A DNA stretch of 64,000 nucleotides from Candidatus Liberibacter solanacearum CLso-ZC1 (GTDB lineage: Bacteria > Pseudomonadota > Alphaproteobacteria > Rhizobiales > Rhizobiaceae). The DNA lies in assembly GCF_000183665.1 (NCBI RefSeq), contig NC_014774.1, positions 620,001 to 684,000 on the forward strand, written 5' to 3'. Shown here one piece after another: positions 1-10,253 of this stretch. The position numbers and the translations under genes were made by a program. The notes below the pieces were generated by a model. The model was given only the letters and a program-made list of their open reading frames with translations, was not told where the DNA came from and ran no database searches. The first letter of the stretch is position 1. Each line of letters begins with the position of its first letter.

Positions 1-1
1 A

Positions 2-601
2 TCTGGAAAAGCAGAAATATTAGAAAAAAAAATCCTAAAGCCTATGGAAAATTATGGAATAAAAATAATGTCCATGGCTTCTCTTGTAGATGATAATGTG
101 GCCATGATATGGCGTGGTCCAATGGTACAATCCGCTATAATGCATATGTTTCAGAATGTTTCTTGGGGTCAATTGGATTTTTTATTGATAGATATGCCTC
201 CTGGAACAGGGGATGCTCATTTAACTGTTGCGCAAAAAATTCCTCTTTCTGGTGTTGTGATTGTTTCTACTCCGCAAGATTTGGCTCTAATTGATGTGAA
301 AAGAGCGATTAATATGTATCAAAAGATGAAAGTGCCTATCATTGGTATAATCGAAAATATGAGTTATTTCGTAACTTCTGATACCGGAAAAAGATATGAT
401 TTATTTGGAAATGGTGGAGTACGTGCCGAAGCAGAAAAGATGGGTATACCTTTTCTAGAATCAATTCCTTTTGATATGGATGTTAGAATTTTATCAGATC
501 TAGGAATCCCAATTGTAATAGATAATCCAAATTCGGTCGTTTCAAAAATGTATCAAAAAATTTCGGATCGTATCCAAGAATATCTTTTATCAAAAATATA
601 A
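2..601 (+). CDS. mrp: Mrp/ApbC-family iron-sulfur carrier ATPase, C-terminal part (5' end outside window)
   Basis: The reading frame is open from base 2, so the gene starts before the window and the Walker A loop is not visible. The visible part has the family's second half: LLIDMPPGTGDAHLT (deviant Walker B region), VSTPQDLALIDVKRAI, and GIIENMSYF followed by LFGNGG. Mrp proteins are cytosolic P-loop NTPases that load or carry Fe-S clusters. In the classical form NMSYF is followed by a CPxC cluster ligand pair. Here that place reads VTSDTGKRY, with no cysteine, a variant I recall from some alphaproteobacterial Mrp proteins. The gene ends 125 bp before kup. Family assignment is firm; cluster binding in this variant is uncertain. 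Confidence 0.9.
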   Translation, partial: SGKAEILEKKILKPMENYGIKIMSMASLVDDNVAMIWRGPMVQSAIMHMFQNVSWGQLDFLLIDMPPGTGDAHLTVAQKIPLSGVVIVSTPQDLALIDVKRAINMYQKMKVPIIGIIENMSYFVTSDTGKRYDLFGNGGVRAEAEKMGIPFLESIPFDMDVRILSDLGIPIVIDNPNSVVSKMYQKISDRIQEYLLSKI

Positions 602-726
602 ATCTTATGAAAAACAAATACATATATTCACTATTATCCGTTTTGATTATTGTAAAAAAATGTTTTTTAGTTCAAGAAGGGTCTCACTAGAGAAGTGGTT
701 AATTTGTAGAGGCAAATGTTTGTATC

Positions 727-2607
727 ATGAATACTTGTAGAGAAGATCTTCAAAAGAATAATAGAAATCCTTTTTATCTAATGTTTGAATCCATAGGTGT
801 CGTTTATGGAGATATTGGTACTAGTGTTTTGTATGCTTTTAAAGAAGCATTAAAAACAATGAATCATACTTCTCTCGTAGGAAGGGTAGAGGTTATAGGT
901 TTGGTTTCCTTGATGATTTGGATCCTTACTATAATTGTAACAATAAAATATGTGTTATTATTATTAAGAGCTGATAATGGTGGTGAAGGGGGAATATTAT
1001 CTCTTCTTGCTTTGTTATTGAAAAAAATTCCCCAACATTCAAATATATTAATAGTATTAGGTTTGATTGGTTTTGCGTTATTTATTGGAGATACTATGGT
1101 AACTCCAGCACTTTCCGTTCTTTCTGCAGTAGAAGGTATAAGATATATAATGCCGGAATTGGATGGTTTTATTATTCTTATTGCGCTAGGAATATTAATT
1201 TTATTGTTTATGATTCAATCTCATGGAACTCAAGGAATAGCTTGTTTTTTTTCTCCTATTATGGTCATTTGGCTTTTAATGATAACAATATCTGGATTAA
1301 TCCATATATCGGATGATTGGGGTATTCTTGCAGCTTTTAATCCTCTATATGCTTTATATATGGTTGTTGGGAAAGGAAGCGTTTCTCTTCTTGTATTAGC
1401 TTCAGTGTTTTTAACTATTACAGGAGCCGAAGCTCTTTATGCTGACCTTGGACATTTCGGGCGCAAACCAATTCAATATGCTTGGATGATTATTTTCCCT
1501 GCCTTAACAATCAATTATCTAGGGCAAGGAGCCTTAGTACTCGCAAATCCTGAAGCTATAGCAGATCCTTTTTATATGATGTTTGCGGGATGGTTCTTGC
1601 CTTTTGCAATTTTGATGGCAACATGTGCAACGGTTATTGCTAGTCAAGCCGTTATTACAGGAACATTTTCATTAACAAGACAGGCGATTCATTTAGGGTT
1701 TTTACCACCTATGAAGATATTTTTTACTTCAGAGACGCTTAAGGGACAAATGTTTTTGCCAAGTATCAATTTGTTTATGTTTCTGGGAGTCATGGTATTT
1801 GTAATTGGTTTTAAAAATTCTGAATCTCTGGTATCTGCGTATGGAATTTCTGTTAGTGGAACTATGGTCATTTCTACAATCATGTTTTCTGTATTTTCAC
1901 GAGTATATTGGAAATGGAAACTTTCTAAAGTTATCATTTTTATCTTACCATTATTATTAATTGAAATGACTTTTTTAGGGGCAAATTTACTCAGATTTTT
2001 TGACAGAGGATATGTTCCATTACTTATTGCTACTTTGTTTATAGTAATAATGTGGACTTGGATAAGAGGAACAAATCTTTTATCTACATTGACGCGTCAT
2101 ACCGATATTCCTGTTCAGTCTTTTATTCTTTCAATAGAAAAATCAAGCCAGAAAGTTCCTGGTACTGCAATTTTCTTGACAAGTGATTCAGAAGCTGTTC
2201 CTGATGCTTTACTACAGAATATCAAACACAATCACGTATTACATGAGCAGAATATTATTCTTACAATTAATACCGCTAATCAACCACGTTTGCCCAAAGA
2301 AGAACGCTTTATATGCGAAAAAATTTCTGAAAGCTTTTCACGTATTCAATTATTCTTTGGATATATGGAAGAGCAGAATGTTTCTCAAGCACTCGCAGAT
2401 CTAAGAAATAATGGATTAAAATTTGAAATTATGAATACATCTTTCTATCTAGGACGTCGTAAATTAGTACCGATATCTCGTTCTGGTATGCCTAATTGGC
2501 AAGATAATTTATTTATTATGATGTTTGCTTATGCAGAAGATCCATCTGATTATTTTTACTTACCTGCTAATCGAGTGGTAGAAATTGTTTCGCATGTCAA
2601 TATCTAG
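727..2607 (+). CDS. kup: Kup/TrkD-type potassium uptake permease
   Basis: The 626-residue product is the usual length for Kup. It has a cytoplasmic N-terminus with the family signature GDIGTSVLYAFKE (about residues 28-40), about twelve hydrophobic segments over residues 20-450, and a hydrophilic C-terminal domain of about 170 residues. The motif RADNGGEGG near residue 81 and GDTMVTPALSVLSAVEG near residue 120 are typical. It should import K+ with H+ across the inner membrane. The stop codon overlaps that of the convergent downstream membrane gene (shared CTAG), so there is no room for a separate terminator between them. Confidence 0.95.
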   Translation: MNTCREDLQKNNRNPFYLMFESIGVVYGDIGTSVLYAFKEALKTMNHTSLVGRVEVIGLVSLMIWILTIIVTIKYVLLLLRADNGGEGGILSLLALLLKKIPQHSNILIVLGLIGFALFIGDTMVTPALSVLSAVEGIRYIMPELDGFIILIALGILILLFMIQSHGTQGIACFFSPIMVIWLLMITISGLIHISDDWGILAAFNPLYALYMVVGKGSVSLLVLASVFLTITGAEALYADLGHFGRKPIQYAWMIIFPALTINYLGQGALVLANPEAIADPFYMMFAGWFLPFAILMATCATVIASQAVITGTFSLTRQAIHLGFLPPMKIFFTSETLKGQMFLPSINLFMFLGVMVFVIGFKNSESLVSAYGISVSGTMVISTIMFSVFSRVYWKWKLSKVIIFILPLLLIEMTFLGANLLRFFDRGYVPLLIATLFIVIMWTWIRGTNLLSTLTRHTDIPVQSFILSIEKSSQKVPGTAIFLTSDSEAVPDALLQNIKHNHVLHEQNIILTINTANQPRLPKEERFICEKISESFSRIQLFFGYMEEQNVSQALADLRNNGLKFEIMNTSFYLGRRKLVPISRSGMPNWQDNLFIMMFAYAEDPSDYFYLPANRVVEIVSHVNI

Positions 2608-3758
2608 GCGTAATACAATAAAAAAACATTGTATCTGTTTGAAAGATAAAAAAGATATTTGATAGCATATAATTTTATAAAAAAATCAATTTTATTTTTT
2701 TGTTTTGGATTACGAGAATCATTCTTTATTGACGAATAAATAGATAAAATAATCAATAGAACGCTACTTGTTCCCGTGAATATTTCGGGAACATTGATCA
2801 CGGTTTGCAAAAACATGACTATAGAAAGAACAAAAATAGAATAAAATGATCCATGTTCAAGATATTTATATTTTTGCAGCATTCCTTTTTTGAGCATTAA
2901 AACTGTCATTGAACGAACGTATACTGCACCAATCGTCAGTCCGATTATTATAATAAAAAAGTTTTTTGTAATTGCAAAAGAACTAATAACTCCATCAAAT
3001 GAAAGACTTGCATCGATGATCTCAAGATATAAAAATAAGCTCAGTCCATGTTTTTTTTGTGCAACGCTTTTTGTTTGATTATCACCTGATAATATGCTCT
3101 CTAAAAAATTGATAGCATAAAATGTCATTAGAGCAAAAGTAGAAGAAAAAATTAGAATATAAATATCTCTTATGGATAGTATACAGGATATTCCTATAAT
3201 TAATAATAAGACAAGAAAAAATTTTATCCCTCTAATTCTGGATAAATAGGACATAGGAATTTCTAAAAAATTAATCCAGTGAATATTTTTATTTCTATTA
3301 AAAAAAAATGTAAGGCTAACCATCATTAAAAATGTGCCCCCAAATCCTGCGATAGGTATATGAGCATCAGAAATAATTTTTAAGTAATCTTGAGGAGAAA
3401 ATATAGCAATTTTTACTGCTTCAATAGGATTTATTGTTGCTACAATGCAAACAATTATAATTGGAAATACTATTCGCATACCAAATACTGCTATTACTAT
3501 TCCCCAAGTGAGAAATCTTCTTTGCCACAGAGGAGACATTTTTTGTATATTTTTTGCATTAAGAATGGCATTATCACAGGATAAAGATATTTCTATTATC
3601 GCCAGTATGATACAGATATATAGTATTTCGCTTGTTCCGGATAGTGTATGACTTGTTTCCCATCCGATCCCAATACTTAGTAAAATTCCTATTATAGTGA
3701 CAAGAATAGCCCATCTAAAATGATGGATAATGTCTATTTGAAATGGATTGATCTTCAT
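2604..3758 (-). CDS. DUF475/TerC-like integral membrane protein
   Basis: The 384-residue product has about nine hydrophobic helices. Two acidic membrane motifs stand out, SCDNAILNAKNI in the first half and SLSFDGVISSFAITKN in the second, plus SILSGDNQTKS. Duplicated acidic SxDN/SxDG motifs are characteristic of the TerC/DUF475 superfamily, several members of which are tied to metal (Mn2+) export or to tellurite-resistance clusters. The substrate here is unknown. It is transcribed alone and runs convergently into kup, overlapping it by 4 bp. The C-terminal 30 residues (Lys/Tyr/Leu rich) look unlike the family and may be an AT-drift extension. Confidence 0.8.
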   Translation of the reverse strand: MKINPFQIDIIHHFRWAILVTIIGILLSIGIGWETSHTLSGTSEILYICIILAIIEISLSCDNAILNAKNIQKMSPLWQRRFLTWGIVIAVFGMRIVFPIIIVCIVATINPIEAVKIAIFSPQDYLKIISDAHIPIAGFGGTFLMMVSLTFFFNRNKNIHWINFLEIPMSYLSRIRGIKFFLVLLLIIGISCILSIRDIYILIFSSTFALMTFYAINFLESILSGDNQTKSVAQKKHGLSLFLYLEIIDASLSFDGVISSFAITKNFFIIIIGLTIGAVYVRSMTVLMLKKGMLQKYKYLEHGSFYSIFVLSIVMFLQTVINVPEIFTGTSSVLLIILSIYSSIKNDSRNPKQKNKIDFFIKLYAIKYLFYLSNRYNVFLLYYA

Positions 3759-4112
3759 TTATAACTTCTGAAAATAGTATTTGCTAAAAAATATCTTTAA
3801 AATATGGTTTTATCATAGCAATAGTACAGTGTGATTGTAAATATTGTTTATAGAAATTTTCAAAACTGAAGATAATAAAAATATTTGTGTTGCAATGATC
3901 CATTTGAAGGACAGCAAATATATTGCTATTAAGCAAACCTCATTTAAAGGCAGAATCTCTTCTTAAAAATACAATCTATATATGATATTGATCAGGTTTT
4001 TAGGCTAGGATTTGGGATGTATGGCTTTTTCGGACATGTGAAATTTTATTTTTATAGATTATAAAAATTAGAATGAGAATATTATAAAATATCTCTATCC
4101 ATAATAAATTTT
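3759..4112. other. Intergenic spacer, no gene seen
   Basis: This 354-bp AT-rich stretch lies between the start of the DUF475 gene and the end of the pfp gene, both on the minus strand. No open frame with a ribosome-binding site, no tRNA and no strong hairpin with a T-run was seen. It presumably holds the DUF475 promoter and the pfp terminator. Confidence 0.5.
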
Positions 4113-5315
4113 TTAGTACTTCTGTCCTGTATGTTGTAATATATCAGAAAACCAAGGTGTTTTTATATCAAAAATCTTTCCTCCGAGAATATTTTCAAAC
4201 TCAATGATTCGCAAAAGATTGTTTTTCCTCTCATCTTCTCCTGTAACACCAGATATACCAGCAATTGCTCCATCTACTGCGAGAATAACCATTTTCCTTA
4301 TAAGAATAAGGTCTTCTTCTGAAGAAGCAGCAGATCGAGCAAAATAGCCTGATTTCTGCACAATGGAACGTTCTGCTTTGATGAGATTGGCAAATTTATC
4401 AGAAAACCAAGAGCCAACATTGATTTTATCAAGAAGAATATGCCCAAAAGAATCTCGCTGAATTTTATCACCAGATGATAGACGATCACTCACGATAACA
4501 TCACGACAAGCCCCTTCAGATACAAAAAGAGCTACAGATCCCTTTTTTTCCATAATCATGGTTAGACGTTCAGTCTCTTCTTCAAGATTAAAGGACATCT
4601 CCGGCAAATAAATACCATCTATAGCTTTAAACTCAGGAGAAAAAATAAGCCCATTGACATAATCTCTATCGCGAATCATATCTAAGTAAGAGCGTGCAGC
4701 ATAGGCTGTCAGCCATCCGCAATTTCTGCCCATGACTTCATGTATAATAAGACTTTTAGGAGATGCACTGCGTTCATTAGAAATATTGTCAAAAAATTGC
4801 GCACTGACTTTAGCCGCTGTCAAAGCACCTAAAGATTGATGGATTGGAACAATATCATTGTCGATCGTTTTCGGTAATCCAACAACAGTAATATTATAAC
4901 CTTTTTCTTTCAGATAATTGAGAAGATCACAAGCTGTTGTATTTGTGTCATCTCCTCCTATTGTATGAAGAATAGTAACATTATTTTTCATAAGGTTATG
5001 AGCGGCTACTTCTAAAGGATTTTCATTTTCCTTGATCAAATTCCGCTTGATACAATCATTAATATTCGTTAATTTGATACGACTATTGCCTATAGGAGAA
5101 CCACCATAAGACAGCAATTTCTCCGCATTCTGACGCATATCATGAGATATTTCAATCTTATCGTCTAAGAGTAGTCCTTGATATCCAGAACGATAAGCAA
5201 TTAACTCTGCTTCGGGAAGAATCTCATTATAACGACTAATGAGCATACCAATAACTGAAGATAGACACGGAGCAATGCCTCCAGCTGTCAAAAAAGCAAC
5301 TTTATGCTTTACCAT
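4113..5315 (-). CDS. pfp: Pyrophosphate-dependent 6-phosphofructokinase
   Basis: The product (400 residues) phosphorylates fructose 6-phosphate, or reverses that step. Two diagnostic positions point to PPi rather than ATP as phosphoryl donor: GGDDT at residues 120-124 (ATP enzymes have GGDGS) and PKTIDND at 148-154 (ATP enzymes have PGTIDND). MGRNCGWLTAYAA and the substrate-binding SEGA motif are also present. PPi use makes the step reversible, which fits an organism that takes up host sugars and saves ATP. It is a single-gene unit with about 260 bp to ychF. Confidence 0.92.
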   Translation of the reverse strand: MVKHKVAFLTAGGIAPCLSSVIGMLISRYNEILPEAELIAYRSGYQGLLLDDKIEISHDMRQNAEKLLSYGGSPIGNSRIKLTNINDCIKRNLIKENENPLEVAAHNLMKNNVTILHTIGGDDTNTTACDLLNYLKEKGYNITVVGLPKTIDNDIVPIHQSLGALTAAKVSAQFFDNISNERSASPKSLIIHEVMGRNCGWLTAYAARSYLDMIRDRDYVNGLIFSPEFKAIDGIYLPEMSFNLEEETERLTMIMEKKGSVALFVSEGACRDVIVSDRLSSGDKIQRDSFGHILLDKINVGSWFSDKFANLIKAERSIVQKSGYFARSAASSEEDLILIRKMVILAVDGAIAGISGVTGEDERKNNLLRIIEFENILGGKIFDIKTPWFSDILQHTGQKY

Positions 5316-5577
5316 ATATTTTTTTCCAAAAAATGAACGATATTTAGAATAAATTGTACATCATAGGGATATGTCACAAAAATTCCTATTACTTATAAAA
5401 CCATTGGAATAATATCTCAAGATATAAAATCGTTGCAATCTAAATAAAAACCTTGAACTGATAAAATGTTGATAATATAGCATTTATTTGATCTAATAGA
5501 AGCTAATTTTTGAAATAATATACCAATATTCTTGTAATTGGATAACGTTCTACATACGATACATCTTTTGAGCAACA

Positions 5578-6681
5578 TCATACGTTAAATCGAAAATGCA
5601 TTATATCACCATCTTTTACGATATAATCCTTGCCTTCATCGCGTGCCTTTCCTGATTCTTTTGCAGCACGTTCTCCTCCCATTGCTATGTAATCTTCATA
5701 GGAGATTGTGAGAGCACGTATAAATCCTCGTTCAAAATCAGAGTGAATGAAACCAGCTGCTTTCTGAGCATTTGTACCACGAAGAATTGTCCAAGCACGT
5801 GTTTCTTTAGGTCCAACCGTGAAATATGTTATTAAGTCAAGAAGTCTGTATCCAGATCGAATGAGTAATTCGAGTCCTGATACAGAAACTCCCAAATCTT
5901 CCATAAACAAAGCTCGTTCTTCTTCTGGAAGTTGGGATATTTCTTCTTCGATGGCGGCAGAAATTATAATCATTTCTGCATTTTGTTGGGTGGCTAATTT
6001 TTGAATTGCTTCCGTATGCATATTGCCTTTTTTACAATCACTTTCCGAAACATTGCAGATATAAAGCATTGGTTTAGCAGTGAGAAGATTGAAACTTTTA
6101 AAGATAGATAGCGCATCTGAATCAAGAGATTGTAATAAACTGCGAACTGTTTTTCCTTCTTCTATCAAGCGTAAAGATGAAGAGATAATTGATTGGGTTA
6201 GTTGTATATTTTCAGATTTATGATTTTTATGTTTTTTATTCTTTTCAAAAAGACGTTCAAGCCTCTCAAGGTCAGAGAGCATTAATTCCGTTTCTATTGT
6301 CTCAATATCATTAATAGGATTAATCCGACCTTCAACATGAATAATATTTTCATCATCAAAACAACGGAGTACGTGTATAATGGCATCTACTTCACGAATA
6401 TTAGCTAAAAATTGATTTCCAAGCCCTTCTCCTTTTGATGCGCCACGTACTATTCCGGCAATATCTATAAAGGACATACTAGTGGGGACTAAATCTTTTG
6501 ATTTGGCAATCTCAGCTAATTTATGCATCCGAGGATCAGGAACAGCGACTTCACCAGAATTTGGTTCTATCGTGCAAAAGGGATAATTAGCTGCTTGAGC
6601 TGTTGCTGTACGCGTTAATGCATTAAAAAGAGTTGATTTTCCAACGTTAGGAAGTCCGACAATACCACATTTAAAACCCAT
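5578..6681 (-). CDS. ychF: YchF/Obg-family ribosome-associated ATPase
   Basis: The 367-residue length is standard. The N-terminus has GLPNVGKST (P-loop, residues 9-17), then DIAGIVRGASKGEGLGNQFL (switch II), a coiled-coil insertion near residues 130-170, and a C-terminal TGS domain ending DGDIMHFRFNV. The NKxD base-recognition motif is altered (CNVSESD), consistent with YchF's known preference for ATP over GTP. A GAGG ribosome-binding site sits 8 bp before the ATG. It lies upstream of pfp on the same strand and downstream of pth, the usual alphaproteobacterial pth-ychF pairing. Confidence 0.95.
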   Translation of the reverse strand: MGFKCGIVGLPNVGKSTLFNALTRTATAQAANYPFCTIEPNSGEVAVPDPRMHKLAEIAKSKDLVPTSMSFIDIAGIVRGASKGEGLGNQFLANIREVDAIIHVLRCFDDENIIHVEGRINPINDIETIETELMLSDLERLERLFEKNKKHKNHKSENIQLTQSIISSSLRLIEEGKTVRSLLQSLDSDALSIFKSFNLLTAKPMLYICNVSESDCKKGNMHTEAIQKLATQQNAEMIIISAAIEEEISQLPEEERALFMEDLGVSVSGLELLIRSGYRLLDLITYFTVGPKETRAWTILRGTNAQKAAGFIHSDFERGFIRALTISYEDYIAMGGERAAKESGKARDEGKDYIVKDGDIMHFRFNV

Positions 6682-6794
6682 AAATTTATCCTCTTTAAAA
6701 AAAACATCCTTCCCTTTGTGAAGTCAAATCATTTGGATTAACTCAAGGATAAGGTGTAATGATCTGATTTTTTTTATAGTATGTATTGTATCGC

Positions 6795-7385
6795 TTATAA
6801 AGAAATAATTTTAGAACTTAGCTCTTGCCTTTGCACAACATAGTTTAGAAACAAATCATCTTCTTTTTTAACTAGTAGGGGAATATGTCGTGCAATATTA
6901 TCTAATATAGGGAATAAAACGGATTGTTCGGAAGGATAAAAATCACTTAAAACATGTTTGATAACATATTCTTTGTTTTGGGGGCGTCCAATTCCGATGC
7001 GGAGGCGTTTGTAATTTTTTCCGCATTTTTCACTAATTGATTTTAAACCATTATGCCCCGCATCTCCACCGCCGGTTTTAAGACGCAATATTCCCAATGA
7101 AAGATCTAATTCATCATGAATAATCAAACAGTTTTGGAGAGAGAGTTTATAAAAATTAATCACTTCTATGAGAGATTTTCCCGATAAATTCATAAAAGTT
7201 TGTGGTTTGAGGAGAATGATTCGTATGTCGTCAAGATGTTTTTCTGATATTTCGGCAGAAAATTTCTTCTTCCAAGAAGGAAAAGAATGAAACGAATGAA
7301 TCCTATCAACGCACATAAAACCAATATTATGGCGATTCTCAGAATACTCATTTCCAGGATTGCCAAGACCAGCAACTATGAACAT
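6795..7385 (-). CDS. pth: Peptidyl-tRNA hydrolase
   Basis: Pth releases stalled peptidyl-tRNAs. I chose the ATG at 7385 rather than the in-frame ATG at 7457: AGGAG lies 7 bp before 7385, and the protein then begins MFIVAGLGNPGNEY as usual for the family (196 residues). Catalytic motifs are visible: the NxGxxxVD-like NIGFMCVDRI, the FMNLSGKSL motif, HDELDLSLG with the catalytic histidine and aspartate, and GGDAGHNGLKSI. In rhizobia it is usually preceded by rplY, which is not in this position here. Confidence 0.95.
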   Translation of the reverse strand: MFIVAGLGNPGNEYSENRHNIGFMCVDRIHSFHSFPSWKKKFSAEISEKHLDDIRIILLKPQTFMNLSGKSLIEVINFYKLSLQNCLIIHDELDLSLGILRLKTGGGDAGHNGLKSISEKCGKNYKRLRIGIGRPQNKEYVIKHVLSDFYPSEQSVLFPILDNIARHIPLLVKKEDDLFLNYVVQRQELSSKIISL

Positions 7386-7605
7386 AAAAAATCTCCTATC
7401 ACTTTCAATCAGTATACAGTTTGAATGAATTCTTTTTAAATATTTTTTCAAATTCATATAAGATATTTTGAAAAATAAAAAAATTATTACATGTGAGTGT
7501 GATCATAATGAGACATAAATAGGATTGATTCTGAAAAATACGAACTAACAATTAACCTTTCCAGTATAATTTTTAAGCGTTATTAAGTTATTTTTGAGGA
7601 TCACT

Positions 7606-8754
7606 GTGAGCGTACAATCATTTATCAAATGGGCTAAAACAGCTAAATTACAAGAAAGGATTTGTATTGCCCGTATTTTGGGTAGAACTTGGTGCATGGA
7701 AGAATTATTAGCTGATGAAAAAGATTCTTTGGTCTTGGCAATGACACATCTACTGGATGATCCTTCTTCGCAAGTACGTTTATCTCTTGCCCGTGCGATA
7801 GCATTATCTAATACCGCTCCAAAACATGTTATTCTAGCTCTTAGTGAAGATCACCCTGATGTATCAGGGACTATCATCCTGCATTCGCCTGTTTTAAATG
7901 ACAACGATTTGATTGATCTTATTGCTCGAGGAGGCAATTTGACATGTATTTTTATAGCTTCACGGTATCAATTATCGCATGTTGTCGCGGAAAATTTAAT
8001 AGAGATTGGATGTATAGATAATATTATTGCTTTATTGGAGAATAAATCAGCTTGCTTATCCAGTGTGTTATTAATGCGTATAGCAAAACTTTTTTCTCAT
8101 AATCCTTACATAAGAAACCTTTTATCGTTGCGTTCTGATTTATCTTTAAAAGCTCGATATTTGTTGATAAAAAATGTTTGCAATTCTCTATGTCAATCAA
8201 AAATTATGAATACAGTCATTTCTTTTCGTCGGATCAAAGTACTCTCTGAGGAAAACATAAGAGTGGGTATTCTTGAAATGGTATCCAATGTGAATGACTC
8301 GCAAAATATATCTGAACTCGTCGAAATTTTGCAAGAAGAGGGACAGTTAACTCCAGTTCTTTTAATTTATGCCATTGTAATTGGATCAATTCAGTTTGTT
8401 TCTATCATTTTGGCAAAGATTTCGGAATATAATCAAGATAGAGTCTATTCTATTCTCTCTACGGGTGGTTTTCATGTTGTTCGTTCCCTCTATGAATTAG
8501 TTGGACTTACTTCTGATATTAGTGAAATTTTTGTTGAGGCAACAATGATTTGGCGTGAAATTGCCGTTGATTCCGTTGTAATAAATCCAAGTATTATAGT
8601 AGAAAAATTATTAGAACGAGTGCGAAAAAGAAATATTCGTGGTTTTCCTAAAGAAGAATTATTAGAAATGATTGAAAGAATACACTTAGACGTTAACAGA
8701 CGATTTGTCCGTTCAATAGAAAATAAATCTTCTCGGTTTATTGTGGCGGCATAA
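7606..8754 (+). CDS. DUF2336-family helical repeat protein, function unknown
   Basis: The product (382 residues) is all-helical with HEAT-like pieces near the N-terminus (SSQVRLSLARAIA, then HPDVSGTIILHSP). DUF2336 proteins are widespread in Alphaproteobacteria and unassigned; some sit near signalling genes. I prefer the GTG at 7606 because GAGGA ends 5 bp before it; a TTG at 7594 is in frame but overlaps that site. It is divergent from pth across about 220 bp, which should contain both promoters. No signal peptide or membrane segment is present. Confidence 0.8.
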   Translation: MSVQSFIKWAKTAKLQERICIARILGRTWCMEELLADEKDSLVLAMTHLLDDPSSQVRLSLARAIALSNTAPKHVILALSEDHPDVSGTIILHSPVLNDNDLIDLIARGGNLTCIFIASRYQLSHVVAENLIEIGCIDNIIALLENKSACLSSVLLMRIAKLFSHNPYIRNLLSLRSDLSLKARYLLIKNVCNSLCQSKIMNTVISFRRIKVLSEENIRVGILEMVSNVNDSQNISELVEILQEEGQLTPVLLIYAIVIGSIQFVSIILAKISEYNQDRVYSILSTGGFHVVRSLYELVGLTSDISEIFVEATMIWREIAVDSVVINPSIIVEKLLERVRKRNIRGFPKEELLEMIERIHLDVNRRFVRSIENKSSRFIVAA

Positions 8755-9009
8755 GAAAAAGTCACTTTTCAGTGAATAACGATTACTCAATAATGTGTAT
8801 TGCTACATATTGATAATATGACACTCATAGATTCATCTTTCCTAAGGGAAAAAATGACCTGGGATTTGTATATCAAAAAGATGAGAGATTAATATTATAA
8901 AGATCTTTTTAGATAAAAAAAACAATGATTAGATACTCTTCTACATGCCATTATAAAAGAGCATTTTAATAAACTCATATGATTTACATATGATCTACAT
9001 CTAGAAAAT

Positions 9010-10095
9010 TTAAGTCTTTGTTGGTTTTCTCTTGAGATTATTTTCTCTTATCGCAAGAATAGATTCTTTCCAAATTACTGTCATCAATGCCATGATCACT
9101 GGTCCGATGAATAGTCCTAGCAAACCCATCGTTCTTACACCTCCAACCAAACCAAAAAAAGTAGGAAGAAATGGTAGTCTTATAGGTCCTCCGACAAGAA
9201 ATGGCCTAAGTGTTTTATCAACGATGAATAATTCAATCGCTCCCCAAGAAAAAAGTAATATAGCATTAGTAATACTACCTTTGATCACGAGATAAATGGA
9301 TACGACTGTAAATGAAACAGGAGCCCCTCCAGGAATCATGGCCATAATGGCGGTTATAACCCCTAATGCAGTATATGAAGGAACACCAGCTATCCAGTAT
9401 GCAGATCCTAATACTAAACCTTCTCCGATGGCAATAACTGTCATTCCTACAAAGGTTGATCTAATAACCCTGGGGATAATCCTTGATATCTTTTCCCAAT
9501 ATACAGGTAAGAGGTATCCTCCCAAAGAATCTAATTGTAGAGACATGGAAAGCCCGTCGCGATAAAAAAAGAATAAAGCAATTAGCATAAAGATAATAGA
9601 TAACAAGTAATCGAATATACAATTACTGAAATAAGATACGAATTTTAATGTGAATTGAGTACCGTTTGTTGTTAAAATATTTTCAGTAAGGGTCATGAGG
9701 CTTTGAGGGGGAGAAAGATATTTTGTCCATAATCCCGCCCATACACCGCCACCAGGAATGTGAGACAACCAACTAGGCTTGGGAATACCTTTCTCGTTAA
9801 CTAAGGCCACATACGATGCTAAATTTTTGATCTCTAATGTTGTGTAATAAGAAAAAAATAAGAGTGGAATAATGAACAACAAAATAACCGTTAGAGTGGC
9901 AATAGTTGCCTCAAGAGTAAAAGACTTTTCTTCTTTTGAAATAAACAAACTGTATATTGGCCAACTTGCAAAACCGATAATAAGGGCAGTGAGAACTGGA
10001 GCAAAAAATCCTTTGAGAAAATAAATACATGCTAAGACTATAAAGATGATAGTCCAACGCATTATTCTTTGAGGATTTAATATTATTTCTCTCAT
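9010..10095 (-). CDS. AI-2E/PerM-family membrane transporter
   Basis: This 361-residue inner-membrane protein has the family layout: two helices at the N-terminus, a hydrophilic domain, and about five helices in the second half. The motif GIPKPSWLSHIPGGG and the later PGGAPVSF and LFIGPVIMALM are typical. Members have been linked to export of autoinducer-2 or to ion exchange, but substrate cannot be told from sequence. AAGG lies 9 bp before the ATG. It is a single-gene unit between DUF2336 and parE. Confidence 0.85.
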   Translation of the reverse strand: MREIILNPQRIMRWTIIFIVLACIYFLKGFFAPVLTALIIGFASWPIYSLFISKEEKSFTLEATIATLTVILLFIIPLLFFSYYTTLEIKNLASYVALVNEKGIPKPSWLSHIPGGGVWAGLWTKYLSPPQSLMTLTENILTTNGTQFTLKFVSYFSNCIFDYLLSIIFMLIALFFFYRDGLSMSLQLDSLGGYLLPVYWEKISRIIPRVIRSTFVGMTVIAIGEGLVLGSAYWIAGVPSYTALGVITAIMAMIPGGAPVSFTVVSIYLVIKGSITNAILLFSWGAIELFIVDKTLRPFLVGGPIRLPFLPTFFGLVGGVRTMGLLGLFIGPVIMALMTVIWKESILAIRENNLKRKPTKT

Positions 10096-10253
10096 GGATT
10101 TATACCTTTATCGATCGTATTTAAGATTGGAAGATCACCATTTTTATGTCACAAGGGATATTTAAGAAACGGCATTATAATTTATAAGATACTGAAAATA
10201 TAATCCAGAATTTTTTTATTCTATCCATTACTTATTGCAATTACAAACCTATC

